Below, in pieces: positions 1 to 8,360 of a DNA stretch of 64,000 nucleotides (positions are counted from its first letter, which is position 1; the number at the start of each line of letters is the position of its first letter). Origin of the DNA: Bacillus cereus G9842. GTDB lineage: Bacteria; Bacillota; Bacilli; Bacillales; Bacillaceae_G. Location: NCBI RefSeq assembly GCF_000021305.1, contig NC_011772.1, forward strand, positions 1,650,001 through 1,714,000. The letters are read 5' to 3'. A program made the position numbers and the translations under genes. Under the pieces are notes generated by a model. It was not told where the DNA came from, searched no databases, and saw only the letters and a program-made list of their open reading frames with translations.

Positions 1-2
1 AA

Positions 3-188
3 ATAAAGACAATGGAAAATCGATGTGTTACCGCTTCATTTGCAAAAACAGCAATAAATTTACGAATCGAGCAAGTGTTAAATGAAAAGGTTGTTAAGCT
101 TACTATTCCGTTACATACGAATTCGGTATATGTAACAGTAGGTTTATTCTGTATGTCGGTTGTACTTATTGTCGGAGAGTGCATATAG
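3..188 (+). CDS. C-terminal part of an unrecognised protein (gene begins upstream)
   Basis: An open frame enters from the left edge and stops at the TAG at 186-188. The last 20 or so residues are hydrophobic and could be a membrane segment. I do not recognise a family. The frame could begin at the ATG at 12, giving a 58-residue peptide, but no convincing ribosome binding site is visible inside the window, so a truncated longer gene is more likely. A T-run at 191-200 follows the stop. Confidence 0.35.
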   Translation: MKTMENRCVTASFAKTAINLRIEQVLNEKVVKLTIPLHTNSVYVTVGLFCMSVVLIVGECI

Positions 189-206
189 CCTCTTTTTTTT
201 AAGAAT

Positions 207-229
207 AAACACTACTTATTGTAGTGTTT
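207..229 (+). other. Hairpin in the ccdA leader
   Basis: Arms of about nine bases (AAACACTAC and its complement) flank a five-base loop. They lie immediately upstream of the AGGGGG ribosome binding site of ccdA. The hairpin could be a weak terminator for the preceding frame or could affect initiation; nothing further can be decided from the sequence. Confidence 0.4.
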
Positions 230-242
230 TAGGGGGAATAAA

Positions 243-956
243 ATGAATGCAGCAGATTTAACAATTTGGCTTGTGGCTGGGGCGGGAGTATTGTCATTTA
301 TATCACCGTGCTCTTTACCGTTATATCCATCTTATTTATCTTATATTACAGGTGTGTCTATCCAAGATTTAAAAGAAAATCGTGGGATTATGCAAAAATC
401 AGCGATTATACATACCATATTTTTTATGATCGGATTTTCGGTTATATTTTACGCGTTAGGTTTATCGGTAAGCTGGATTGGAATAACATTTTCATCTAAC
501 CAAAAATTGATTCAACAAATTGGTGGGATTTTTATTGTTTTAATGGGGCTATTTATGACGGGCTTGTTTCAGCCTAAGTGGCTTATGGCAGAGAAAAAGG
601 TGCAGTATAGAAGTAAATCGACTGGATATATTCGCTCGATTTTAGTCGGTATGACATATGCAGCGGGTTGGACGCCATGTGTTGGACCGATATTTTCAGC
701 TGTACTCATGCTTGGCGCGACGAATCCTGAAGGGGCACTTCTTTATATTACAGCGTATACTCTTGGGTTTGCGGTTCCATTTTTCGTGATGGCATTCTTT
801 ATTGGGAAGGTAAAATGGATTGTTACATATGCGAATGTCATGATGAAAATTGGCGGTGGAATGATGATTGTAACAGGTATTTTATTGTATACAAATCAAA
901 TGACGAAAATTACAGCATTCTTTATTCGTCTATTCGGTGGATTTACAGGCTTTTAA
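243..956 (+). CDS. ccdA: CcdA-type cytochrome c biogenesis / thiol-disulfide transporter
   Basis: This is a 237-residue integral membrane protein with about six hydrophobic segments. It has the two family cysteine motifs: SPC near residue 23 and TPCVGP near residue 146. CcdA proteins carry reducing equivalents across the membrane from cytoplasmic thioredoxin to extracytoplasmic thiol-disulfide proteins used in cytochrome c maturation or sporulation. The start ATG lies seven bases after AGGGGG. The next gene encodes a membrane-anchored thioredoxin-like protein, the natural electron acceptor, and the two are separated by only 18 bases, so they are probably co-transcribed. Length is normal for the short Bacillus form. 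Confidence 0.93.
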   Translation: MNAADLTIWLVAGAGVLSFISPCSLPLYPSYLSYITGVSIQDLKENRGIMQKSAIIHTIFFMIGFSVIFYALGLSVSWIGITFSSNQKLIQQIGGIFIVLMGLFMTGLFQPKWLMAEKKVQYRSKSTGYIRSILVGMTYAAGWTPCVGPIFSAVLMLGATNPEGALLYITAYTLGFAVPFFVMAFFIGKVKWIVTYANVMMKIGGGMMIVTGILLYTNQMTKITAFFIRLFGGFTGF

Positions 957-974
957 AAATGAGGAGGAAGAAAA

Positions 975-1529
975 GTGAAGAAACTAATTGCTATTATACT
1001 AGTAGGTGCTCTCGTTTGGGCGGGGGTTAACTTTTATAATTCAAAGAAAGAAGAAAAGGAAAGAAAAGCAAAGCAAGCAGAGTTACAAGAGAAAGAAGTA
1101 TTACCACAAGTAGGTTTTAAAGCACCTGGCATCACATTAAAAGGATTAGACGGAAAGTTGCAGTCGTTAAATGATGCCAAGGGAAAACCGTATATTATTA
1201 ATTTTTGGGCATCATGGTGTGGGCCGTGTGAAATGGAGGCACCTGACTTAGTTCATATGTATGATAAATATAAAAAGGATGTTGAAATTTTTGCGGTGAA
1301 TGCAACTGTTAGTGACCCAGTACAAGAAGCAAGCGCATTTGCTAATCGCTATGGGTTTGAGTTTCCTGTTCTACTAGATATGGACGGAGTAGCTGGACTA
1401 GATTATAAAGTATTCTCTTTACCGACGACATTTTTTGTTAATAAAGATGGAATCATAGTAGATCATGTACGAGGTGTATTACCACCAGATCAATTAGAAA
1501 AGAAATTTAAGAAATTGATTGAGAATTAA
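975..1529 (+). CDS. TlpA/ResA-type membrane-anchored thiol-disulfide oxidoreductase
   Basis: This 184-residue protein has an N-terminal hydrophobic anchor (residues 3-20) and a short charged linker. A thioredoxin fold of the TlpA/ResA type follows, with the active-site motif WCGPC (cysteines 82 and 85) and a cis-proline region SLPTTF. It should act outside the membrane, reducing disulfides in apocytochromes or other exported proteins with electrons delivered by CcdA. The GTG start is chosen because GAGGAGG lies eight bases upstream. It sits between ccdA and an Lgt-like gene in a tight operon. Assignment to ResA, StoA or another paralogue cannot be made by eye. Confidence 0.88.
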   Translation: MKKLIAIILVGALVWAGVNFYNSKKEEKERKAKQAELQEKEVLPQVGFKAPGITLKGLDGKLQSLNDAKGKPYIINFWASWCGPCEMEAPDLVHMYDKYKKDVEIFAVNATVSDPVQEASAFANRYGFEFPVLLDMDGVAGLDYKVFSLPTTFFVNKDGIIVDHVRGVLPPDQLEKKFKKLIEN

Positions 1530-1540
1530 AAGGAGATTTC

Positions 1541-2227
1541 GTGACGATGGAGTGGATCGTGAGGTTACAACCCATATCTCTTATAATTGGAAGTCTATTT
1601 GGATTTATGTTGATGAAACGAAAGATGAGGCATCAAAATGTATCATATGAAAAAATGATGGATGCCGTAACAAATGCTTTTCTTATCATCGTATTTGTAT
1701 GGAAGTTTGCGCCAGTAATTTTAAATCCTGTATGGGCTTTTGGGGCGCCAGTGCAAGCAATATTAGCTGTTGGGAGTATGCAACATATTGTAGTAGGATG
1801 CGTAATTGCGAGTGTATACATTGTTTGGAAAAGTAAAAAGGAGCAATTTTCGCTTCGTATTTTACTTGATGTATTGCCTTTTAGTCTGTGTGTGAGTATT
1901 ATCTTTTATTTTCTATTACATCATGAAGTAGGCGCACAAACGACACTACCATGGGGAATAAAAATATATGAATCTAAACTTTTATATCACCCTATTTTCG
2001 TATATGAGATCATCCTTGCTCTTTGTATAATGGGCTTTTTATGGATGAAAAATGAAAGGCTTGGAAATGGAAAGAATATAAGTGTTTTTCTAATTATTGA
2101 GGGGTTTGCTCAAATCATTATTTCGCTTGTTAGTGAACAAAATTCGGTTCTGTTTGGTCTATCAGCACAGCAAATAATGAGCTTTTGTATTATTAGTTTA
2201 GGGATTTTGTTAGTGTCGAAAAAATAA
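1541..2227 (+). CDS. Lgt-like polytopic membrane protein
   Basis: This is a 228-residue membrane protein with about seven hydrophobic stretches. The C-terminal half (YHPIFVYE, then a cluster ending GLSAQQIMSF) resembles the corresponding part of prolipoprotein diacylglyceryl transferase. The catalytic HGG region of true Lgt is not evident, so transferase activity is doubtful. The GTG at 1541 lies six bases after AGGAG; the ATG at 1547 is an alternative start. The gene is only 11 bases downstream of the thioredoxin-like gene and is followed by a terminator, making it the last gene of a ccdA/TlpA/Lgt-like trio. A role in thiol transfer to exported proteins is inferred from neighbours only. Confidence 0.6.
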   Translation: MTMEWIVRLQPISLIIGSLFGFMLMKRKMRHQNVSYEKMMDAVTNAFLIIVFVWKFAPVILNPVWAFGAPVQAILAVGSMQHIVVGCVIASVYIVWKSKKEQFSLRILLDVLPFSLCVSIIFYFLLHHEVGAQTTLPWGIKIYESKLLYHPIFVYEIILALCIMGFLWMKNERLGNGKNISVFLIIEGFAQIIISLVSEQNSVLFGLSAQQIMSFCIISLGILLVSKK

Positions 2228-2230
2228 AAA

Positions 2231-2269
2231 ATAGCCATGTACAGAGAGTATCTGTGTATGGCTATCTTT
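2231..2269 (+). terminator. Terminator of the ccdA operon
   Basis: An 8-bp stem (ATAGCCAT with ATGGCTAT) is extended by an inner ACAGA/TCTGT helix and followed by CTTTT. It starts four bases after the stop of the Lgt-like gene. Confidence 0.7.
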
Positions 2270-2311
2270 TATAAGCATATTTCTTCATCATATGCTAAAT
2301 CATTATATTGT

Positions 2312-2352
2312 AGAAATCTAAAAACCCCTTTATTAGGGGTTTTTAGATTTCT
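2312..2352. terminator. Perfect 18-bp palindromic bidirectional terminator
   Basis: Two 18-base arms flank a five-base loop, with a GGGG/CCCC core followed by five Ts in either direction. It lies between the convergent ccdA operon and the rap-phr cassette and overlaps the phr stop codon, so it can end transcription from both sides. Confidence 0.85.
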
Positions 2353-2488
2353 ATAGGTCTGCATGTGTTTCTTGTTTATCTGTATCCCATTTTGGAAGTT
2401 GTTTTGCTTGTTGACTTTCAGTAAAATTATTAAATCCAAAAGCAAGTATGCATGTAAAGGTTAAAATAGCTAAACTAATCTTTTTCAT
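2351..2488 (-). CDS. Phr-type exported signalling propeptide
   Basis: This 45-codon gene lies directly behind the rap gene. Its ATG shares one base with the rap TAA stop, and GGAGG ends ten bases upstream, inside the rap coding end. The peptide has a short basic N-terminus, a hydrophobic core (ISLAILTFTCILAFGF) and a polar C-terminal part ending THADL. That is the layout of Phr precursors, which are secreted, trimmed to five to ten residues and re-imported to inhibit the cognate Rap. Size, position and signal-peptide layout support the call. The mature pheromone cannot be fixed by eye but should come from the C-terminal 15 residues. Confidence 0.85.
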   Translation of the reverse strand: MKKISLAILTFTCILAFGFNNFTESQQAKQLPKWDTDKQETHADL

Positions 2489-3582
2489 TATCTTAGTGCC
2501 TCCTTAGTTAATAATTTTTGTTTTGCTTCGTAAGTTTTGAAAAAATATTTTTGAGATTTCTCTATTTTATTCACTTTATGAAATTCTACTGCTAATAATT
2601 CGTAATATTCTTGTGCATAATCGTATAATTCTTTACTGTTAAAATATGTAGTGCCTGCAATGATTGCGTTTTCTAAGTCGTCTAGAATACCAGTGTGTTG
2701 TGTTTTTAAGATAGTGAAATGGTGTTTATATTCTTGATTATTTAATTCATTACAAATTTCTAAGCCTTTTTGAACCCAATGGTTTGCAAGTTCTTTTTCA
2801 TTTAAAATAAAATGTTCTTTGGCTTGTAGAAAATTGGCTTTTAGGTGTTTAGGTAATTTGTTTGTAACTATTGTAAGATGTCTAATAGCAAGGGTTGATA
2901 GATTTTGAGAAGAGTAGAGCCAACCTAAGTTATTTCGAACTTTTAAGATTAGTGTATCGTCTTTCAGCTTTTGTAAAATATTGATTGCTGAATTATAGTT
3001 CTCTTCGGCTTGTTCGAATTGTTTTAAATAAACAGAACATGAGCCTAAAATGTTTTCGCATAGAGCTATTTTAATTTCATAACGTGGATATTTTGAGAAA
3101 ATCTCTTTAGCTTGATTTGCATAATTGATTGCTGTAAGTGGTTTGTTTGTATGGTGATTAAATATAGCAAATTTATATTTATATTCAGCTTCTTCTAGTT
3201 CGCCTGGTACATGTTTTAAAAGGGATTCAGCTTTTTCGTATTCTTTTTTTGCTTCATCATAATTTCCAATAATGGTAGCATGTTCAGCTTTAAAAAAGTG
3301 ATAATAATAAGTAATAAAGTCTTCAGTTATTGGATTGTCTAAACGAACAATTTGACTAAAAGTATCATACTTAATGTTTGTCCAATCGGTTAGGACCTTA
3401 TATTTAAAGTTTAGTAGGGAGTAGTAAAGCGATAGATTTTGATCAGCTTCAATTTTATTAATCTGTTTCTCTATTTTTTCTTTTAATTGTTTCGCTTCAA
3501 TTAATTGCTCCGCTACCATTACTTGATATAAAATGTTTAATTCGTTGACAATCTGTTCATGCCCTTTTAATAACACACTCAT
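2488..3582 (-). CDS. Rap-family tetratricopeptide regulator (response-regulator aspartate phosphatase)
   Basis: This 364-residue protein has an N-terminal helical bundle and a long series of TPR-like helices, such as the AEENYNSAINILQKL region. It has no DNA-binding HTH, so it fits Rap rather than NprR or PlcR. Rap proteins dephosphorylate Spo0F or block response regulators such as ComA and are inhibited by Phr peptides; here a phr gene overlaps the stop codon. The start at 3582 is preferred because GGGGG lies about eight bases upstream; an in-frame ATG at 3597 would overlap that site, and the longer open frame begins with a hydrophobic extension that is probably untranslated. The target of this Rap cannot be read from sequence. 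Confidence 0.88.
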   Translation of the reverse strand: MSVLLKGHEQIVNELNILYQVMVAEQLIEAKQLKEKIEKQINKIEADQNLSLYYSLLNFKYKVLTDWTNIKYDTFSQIVRLDNPITEDFITYYYHFFKAEHATIIGNYDEAKKEYEKAESLLKHVPGELEEAEYKYKFAIFNHHTNKPLTAINYANQAKEIFSKYPRYEIKIALCENILGSCSVYLKQFEQAEENYNSAINILQKLKDDTLILKVRNNLGWLYSSQNLSTLAIRHLTIVTNKLPKHLKANFLQAKEHFILNEKELANHWVQKGLEICNELNNQEYKHHFTILKTQHTGILDDLENAIIAGTTYFNSKELYDYAQEYYELLAVEFHKVNKIEKSQKYFFKTYEAKQKLLTKEALR

Positions 3583-3725
3583 TATATATTCCCCCATCCG
3601 ATAAAAGTATCCTAATTTAATTATTTCTATAATAACAAAATAGAAGAAGTATAAGAGTGATTTTACCATATTTTTCAACAAAATTCTGAAAAATCAATTA
3701 ATTTTTACGTATTTCTTATTTTTAT

Positions 3726-3902
3726 GTGAATATTACAAGTGCCTCTGGTAGTGGTGGGATGAATCTGACTCATGATACGTTAGCATCAATGGGAGGGATA
3801 GTTTCAGTTGTAAATATGTTTTTAGGAGGATTGTTCGGATTGGGTCCAACTGTTAAGTTTTTAACAAAAATTTCACTTTCTTATTTAATAAAAACAGGAT
3901 AA
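3726..3902 (+). pseudogene. Remnant resembling the middle of KdpA (potassium-transporting ATPase subunit A)
   Basis: A 58-codon frame reads TSASGSGGMNLTHDTL followed by SMGGIVSVVNMFLGGLFG. This resembles the central KdpA segment with its S/T-rich loop, the MHD motif and the following helix. The rest of KdpA is absent on both sides, there is no ribosome binding site, and the last 20 residues do not match. It is best read as a decayed fragment. It lies between the rap promoter and a hairpin at 3891-3931. Confidence 0.6.
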
Positions 3903-3931
3903 TCCGCATTTTATAAGAACCATCCTGTTTT
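3891..3931. terminator. Hairpin terminator
   Basis: AAAACAGGAT pairs with ATCCTGTTTT across a 21-base loop, with T-rich flanks on both strands. It ends the minus-strand regulator gene at 3942 and overlaps the end of the KdpA-like remnant. Confidence 0.6.
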
Positions 3932-3941
3932 TATTTATACA

Positions 3942-4487
3942 TTAAAAAATCGGCGGAGTAACAGAAAATAAAACTATCGCGTTTTTTTCAAAATGATTCA
4001 CCCATTTATGCTTTAAATAAGCAGGTATCTTTACACTGTCACCAGTTTCTAATACGTATTCTTCCTCGTTTAAATATAATGTGATTTTCCCATCTAAGAC
4101 AAATGCTAATTCTTCTCCTTTATGTTCTAGCACATTTTCTGATGAAGCTGTATTAGGCGGGACGGTCATAATTGCTGTTGCTAAATTTCCAGTGAAATCA
4201 GGTGAAAGCATTTCATATGATAAATTATCGATAATCATTTTCTTTCGTTTATGGGAACGTACAATTAAATCGTCTGTATTTGTATCTTCAAGTAAAAAGC
4301 TAAATGTTGGAACATCAAGAGCTTTAGCAAGTACTTTTAATGTTTGAATAGAAGGGTTAGCCGACCCACGCTCAATTTGACTTAACATAGATGGTGTAAT
4401 ATCGGCCATCTTTGCTAGTTCTTTACTAGTTAAACCTTTTTCTTTTCTTTGTTTTTCAATTTTTTTACCAATATCTATATTTTCCAT
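3942..4487 (-). CDS. Xre-family regulator with C-terminal cupin domain
   Basis: This 181-residue protein has an N-terminal helix-turn-helix (residues about 8-62, containing LTSKELAKMADITPSMLSQI). A cupin barrel covers roughly residues 105-180, with the HKGEELAFVLDG and SVKIPAYLKHKW strands. Such regulators usually sense a small ligand through the cupin and control a neighbouring catabolic gene. It is divergent from dsdA across 150 bases of extremely A+T-rich DNA, so control of D-serine breakdown is the natural inference. GAGGA lies about eight bases before the ATG. Confidence 0.85.
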   Translation of the reverse strand: MENIDIGKKIEKQRKEKGLTSKELAKMADITPSMLSQIERGSANPSIQTLKVLAKALDVPTFSFLLEDTNTDDLIVRSHKRKKMIIDNLSYEMLSPDFTGNLATAIMTVPPNTASSENVLEHKGEELAFVLDGKITLYLNEEEYVLETGDSVKIPAYLKHKWVNHFEKNAIVLFSVTPPIF

Positions 4488-4637
4488 AATGAAAATCTCC
4501 TCAAGGATTATTAAATTATATTTAATTAAATTAAATTAAAATTAACTAAAGTGAACGATTTGTGTTAAACTATATTAAAATTAATTTAATTATAATTTAT
4601 TATATGGTGAGCTACAAGGATATAAGGAGGAAACAAA
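4488..4637. promoter_or_regulatory. Divergent promoter region between the cupin regulator and dsdA
   Basis: This 150-base intergenic space is almost pure A+T, with repeated TTAAATTAAA-type runs at 4512-4545 and 4570-4600 that could be operators for the divergent regulator. TTAAAC and TATAAT-like elements occur, but the repetitive A+T sequence prevents assigning a single promoter. Confidence 0.4.
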
Positions 4638-5969
4638 ATGAAAGAAATAGGGGCATTACAAGCAGAATACCCATTAGTGAATAAACTTATTGCAACAAAA
4701 GAAGTATTTTGGATAAACCCACACATAGAAAAGTATGAAAGGGCAATAAAAGATTCACCACTTAATGAAGAGAATGTAAAAGATGCGGAAGAGAGATTAA
4801 AGCGTTTTGCGCCATATATTGCGAAAGTTTTTCCTGAAACGAAAGGGACTAACGGCATAATCGAATCACCTTTAGTAAAAATACCTTCTATGAAAGAAGC
4901 TTTAGAGACAAATTACAAGCAAACTATTTTAGGAGAATTATTATTAAAATGTGATAGTCATCTCCCGATATCAGGATCAATTAAAGCTAGAGGTGGCATT
5001 TATGAAGTGTTGAAACATGCTGAGCAACTAGCATTGCAGCACGGAATGTTAACAGAAGAAGATGATTATTCCATTTTAGATAGTGATACATGTAGAGAGT
5101 TTTTCTCGAAGTATTCAATTGCGGTAGGTTCTACAGGGAATTTAGGACTTAGCATAGGAATTATGAGTGCGAATCTAGGTTTTAATGTAACTGTTCATAT
5201 GTCAGCAGACGCAAAAGAATGGAAGAAAAGTTTATTAAGAAGTAAAGGTGTAAACGTTATTGAATATGAAGATGATTATAGCAAAGCAGTAGAAGAAGGA
5301 AGACGACAGGCAGATGCGGATCCTAGCTGTTATTTTGTAGACGATGAAAACTCACATGATCTATTTTTAGGATACTCAGTAGCAGCATCACGATTACAAA
5401 AGCAATTAGAAGAGTTAGAGGTTGTAGTAGATGAAGATCACCCTTTATTTGTTTACCTTCCGTGCGGAGTAGGAGGAGGACCTGGCGGAGTAGCATTCGG
5501 TTTAAAGTTATTGTATAAAGACAACGTTCATTGTTTCTTTGCAGAGCCAACACACTCACCATGTATGTTACTCGGCTTAATGACAGGCCTTCATGACAAA
5601 ATTGCCGTTCAAGATATCGGAATTGATAATGTAACAGATGCGGATGGACTTGCGGTAGGAAGACCGTCTGGATTTGTCGGGAAAACGATGGAACCATTTT
5701 TAAGTGGAAATTATACAGTAAACGATGAAGAGTTATATAGATTGTTAAAAGAACTAGCTGATACGGAGAATATTTATTTAGAGCCTTCTGCACTAGCAGG
5801 TATGATAGGGCCAGTGAAAGTGTGTAAAGAAGATGAGTATTTACAAAAGCAACAGTTAACAGAGAAAGTGAAAAAAGGTACTCATATTGTGTGGGGAACG
5901 GGTGGAAGCATGGTTCCTAAAGATGTAATGAATGAATATTATAGGAAAGGTTTGGAATTAACGATATAA
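4638..5969 (+). CDS. dsdA: D-serine ammonia-lyase (D-serine dehydratase)
   Basis: This 443-residue PLP enzyme converts D-serine to pyruvate and ammonia. The PLP lysine lies in SGSIKARGG (Lys116), the substrate/phosphate loop is [11 protein letters not shown], and the glycine-rich phosphate-binding motif is [10 protein letters not shown]; all are diagnostic of DsdA. Length matches the family. The ATG follows AAGGAGG by eight bases. It stands alone with its own terminator and is divergent from the cupin regulator, suggesting substrate-induced expression to detoxify and use D-serine. Confidence 0.95.
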   Translation: MKEIGALQAEYPLVNKLIATKEVFWINPHIEKYERAIKDSPLNEENVKDAEERLKRFAPYIAKVFPETKGTNGIIESPLVKIPSMKEALETNYKQTILGELLLKCDSHLPISGSIKARGGIYEVLKHAEQLALQHGMLTEEDDYSILDSDTCREFFSKYSIAVGSTGNLGLSIGIMSANLGFNVTVHMSADAKEWKKSLLRSKGVNVIEYEDDYSKAVEEGRRQADADPSCYFVDDENSHDLFLGYSVAASRLQKQLEELEVVVDEDHPLFVYLPCGVGGGPGGVAFGLKLLYKDNVHCFFAEPTHSPCMLLGLMTGLHDKIAVQDIGIDNVTDADGLAVGRPSGFVGKTMEPFLSGNYTVNDEELYRLLKELADTENIYLEPSALAGMIGPVKVCKEDEYLQKQQLTEKVKKGTHIVWGTGGSMVPKDVMNEYYRKGLELTI

Positions 5970-6001
5970 GAAAAATGAGGCTAGTTGTAGCCTCATTTTT
6001 T
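5970..6001 (+). terminator. dsdA terminator
   Basis: AAAAATGAGGCT pairs with AGCCTCATTTTT across a six-base loop, followed by a T-run, directly after the dsdA stop. Confidence 0.85.
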
Positions 6002-6123
6002 CATGTACATAAAAATCTTTGTTATTTTCACAATAGTTCTTTATAGTATATATAAAGGATAACTAATATTGAATAAATATAACAAAAAAGCTTTATTTTA
6101 CATAATAAGAGGATGTGTATACG

Positions 6124-7371
6124 ATGTCATTACAGACTAAATATATAGCGGGTATTTCGCTTGGGGTTATGGGTGTCGGCTTTGCGGCTTCTATCCCTTT
6201 TCAAGGAACGGTAGCTGGAGAGATTATACAAGGTGGATTTGAAGCTGGATTGGTTGGGGGACTTGCGGATTGGTTTGCAGTTACTGCTTTATTCCGTCAT
6301 CCGATGGGTATCCCAATTCCGCATACAGCTTTGTTACCTAAAAACCGTAAACGGGTAACGAAAGGGCTCATTCATACGTTAGAAAATGAATGGCTAACGA
6401 AAGAAAGTATTACGAATAAAGTAAAAGAGATGCAGTTAGCACAAATGGTACTGCAAATTGCTGAGAGAGAAATGCAGTCTGATGCTGTGAAAAAGGGGAT
6501 TGTAACGATTGCAGAGAAAGCAATTGTAACAATAGATACAGAAAAGTTAGCTGTTATTATTGAAAAAGAATTAAAAACATATTTACATACAATTAATACA
6601 AGTAATATTTTACAAGTGCTTGTTGATCAATTAGTTGTGCAAGAATATGATGAAAAGACACTTGATTACATATTAGTGAAGGTAAAAGATTGGACAGCGC
6701 AAGATGAAGCTCGTTACCAGCTCGGTAGCTTAGGTATGAAGGCGATGGAAAATATAAAAGTAGATGGATTCTTGCAGTTTACTTTGAAATCATTTATGAA
6801 TATTGTAGATGAAGATAAAATTGGCGGTATTTTGCAGAAGTTTATCATTAGTAATATTAACAGCTTACAAGAGGCTGATAATAGCACAAGACAACTTATA
6901 TTAGCGAAGATTCGTCAAGAGATTATCAATGTAAAAGAAAATGAAGCTTTATTACAGGAATTAGAAAATTGGAAAGAAAAGTGGATTGCGAATTGGAATG
7001 CTACTGACAAAATAAAAGAGATGCTAGAGCAAGTACAACAAAGAGCAGTTGCTTTTGTAAATAATGAAGAATTTGCTAATCAATATGTTATTCCATTTTT
7101 ACAAAAACAAATGAATAAAATAAAAGAAGATGAACAGACAGTTCAAAAAATAGAAGATTGGTTACAAAAACAAGTTGTGAATCTTATTGAGAAGAACCAT
7201 TCGAAAATTGGTAAGCTTGTACAAGAAAACCTTGATAAGTTAGACGATAAAACGTTAATCGAAATGATTGAAAATAATGTCGGTAAAGATTTGCAGTGGA
7301 TCCGAGTGAACGGGGCGGTTTGCGGATTTATGATTGGATTAGTGTTAGAAGGAATTAAAGCGATTATATAA
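6124..7371 (+). CDS. DUF445 (YheB-like) membrane-associated protein
   Basis: This 415-residue protein has a hydrophobic N-terminus (GISLGVMGVGFAASIPF) and the family motif GLVGGLADWFAVTALFRHP near residues 40-65. A long, charged, probably coiled-coil middle follows, and a final hydrophobic segment ends VCGFMIGLVLEGIKAII. This is the DUF445 layout: two membrane ends holding a helical domain. The function of the family is not established; B. subtilis YheB is the nearest named relative I recall. The ATG at 6124 is chosen because AAGAGGA lies ten bases upstream; the in-frame GTG at 6115 is too close to it. It is a single-gene unit with a terminator. Confidence 0.85.
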   Translation: MSLQTKYIAGISLGVMGVGFAASIPFQGTVAGEIIQGGFEAGLVGGLADWFAVTALFRHPMGIPIPHTALLPKNRKRVTKGLIHTLENEWLTKESITNKVKEMQLAQMVLQIAEREMQSDAVKKGIVTIAEKAIVTIDTEKLAVIIEKELKTYLHTINTSNILQVLVDQLVVQEYDEKTLDYILVKVKDWTAQDEARYQLGSLGMKAMENIKVDGFLQFTLKSFMNIVDEDKIGGILQKFIISNINSLQEADNSTRQLILAKIRQEIINVKENEALLQELENWKEKWIANWNATDKIKEMLEQVQQRAVAFVNNEEFANQYVIPFLQKQMNKIKEDEQTVQKIEDWLQKQVVNLIEKNHSKIGKLVQENLDKLDDKTLIEMIENNVGKDLQWIRVNGAVCGFMIGLVLEGIKAII

Positions 7372-7405
7372 GAAAAACCTTCCGCAATTGCGGAAGGTTT
7401 TTCTT
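7370..7405. terminator. Bidirectional terminator, 36-base perfect palindrome
   Basis: AAGAAAAACCTTCCGCAA is followed directly by its reverse complement. It lies between two convergent genes and overlaps both stop regions, with A/T tracts on both strands. Confidence 0.9.
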
Positions 7406-8360
7406 ATTTTTCAATAACGCTCATATTTAAATTATAAGTTTTCTCAATATTTAACTTGTGCGTGCCATTTCCAGTTTTAATTGAATTTTTATACCAATGT
7501 TCTTGGTTGTTTAATTCTGGATGTTCTTCTGAAGAAGTATTTTCTTTTTTTGTTAAATCTTCTACTTGTTCCCAAGGTGTGCTTCCGTGTGTTTCTTTTT
7601 GATTCGTTACTGCTGTTAAAGAAACATCACTCTCTTTTGCAAGATGGACAGACACTCTTGAGCTTTCTTGTACAAACCAATTATTTTGTAATTGACCTGG
7701 ATAAAGAGATAGTTCGTTATTTGAAGCACGGATTTCCACATTTTTATTTTGTGGAAGAACAAGCGTTGGTTTCACTTGTGGTGCTGAACTAAATAACGTA
7801 TGTTGAACAGGTAATGATTTTAAATTGATATACATGGTTTCTCCAGCCGTTTGAACTGAAAGGAAATCATCTTGTTTTAAATTGAGTTTTTCATTTGCTT
7901 TCGTCGTCATTTCATAAGTTCCCAAAAGGTGAATTTGATTTGTATTATTTCCCTCTATCGTTAGAGGCTGATGCCCTGCATCTACTACAATTTTTTTGAT
8001 AGATTCAGGTATATCAAATTGTCCGTCTGGAATATTACTCGTTTGTCTCGTTGTGTTAATAGAATGACGAAATTCTTCTAGTAATCCAGTTGATAATAAA
8101 CAGTAAAAAGCAATTCCGACGCTTCCTAAAACGCCGATAAAGAAAATGCTGAAAATATCATATTTAATAAATGATTGTTCCTTCTTAGAAAATACAAGGT
8201 ATAGTAAAACTTCAGCTCCAAGTATGATAAGTAAAACTGGCCACCATGCAGTTAGTGTATCTAATACTTGAATTCCTTTTACGACTGAAAATAGTAAAAA
8301 GCATCCTAACGATATAATAGAAAGCCCCATTGAGAATGTTCCAACACGCCAAGTCCTCAT
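7404..8360 (-). CDS. Membrane protein with LiaF-like N-terminal helices and putative adhesin-like (DUF4097-type) domain
   Basis: This 318-residue protein begins with about four hydrophobic segments in the first 110 residues, resembling the DUF5668/LiaI-LiaF membrane module. It continues with an extracytoplasmic beta-rich region (KKIVVDAGHQPLTIEG, then repeated short strands) like the DUF4097 putative adhesin domain. Its ATG overlaps the stop of the preceding gene in an ATGA junction. It is the last gene of the ECF sigma operon, so it is probably part of the envelope response that the sigma factor controls or is sensed by. No enzyme motif is seen. Confidence 0.65.
   Translation of the reverse strand: MRTWRVGTFSMGLSIISLGCFLLFSVVKGIQVLDTLTAWWPVLLIILGAEVLLYLVFSKKEQSFIKYDIFSIFFIGVLGSVGIAFYCLLSTGLLEEFRHSINTTRQTSNIPDGQFDIPESIKKIVVDAGHQPLTIEGNNTNQIHLLGTYEMTTKANEKLNLKQDDFLSVQTAGETMYINLKSLPVQHTLFSSAPQVKPTLVLPQNKNVEIRASNNELSLYPGQLQNNWFVQESSRVSVHLAKESDVSLTAVTNQKETHGSTPWEQVEDLTKKENTSSEEHPELNNQEHWYKNSIKTGNGTHKLNIEKTYNLNMSVIEK

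Noticed and set aside
5323..5793. 156-codon minus-strand frame inside dsdA
   Set aside because: Antisense shadow of conserved PLP-enzyme codons; no ribosome binding site.
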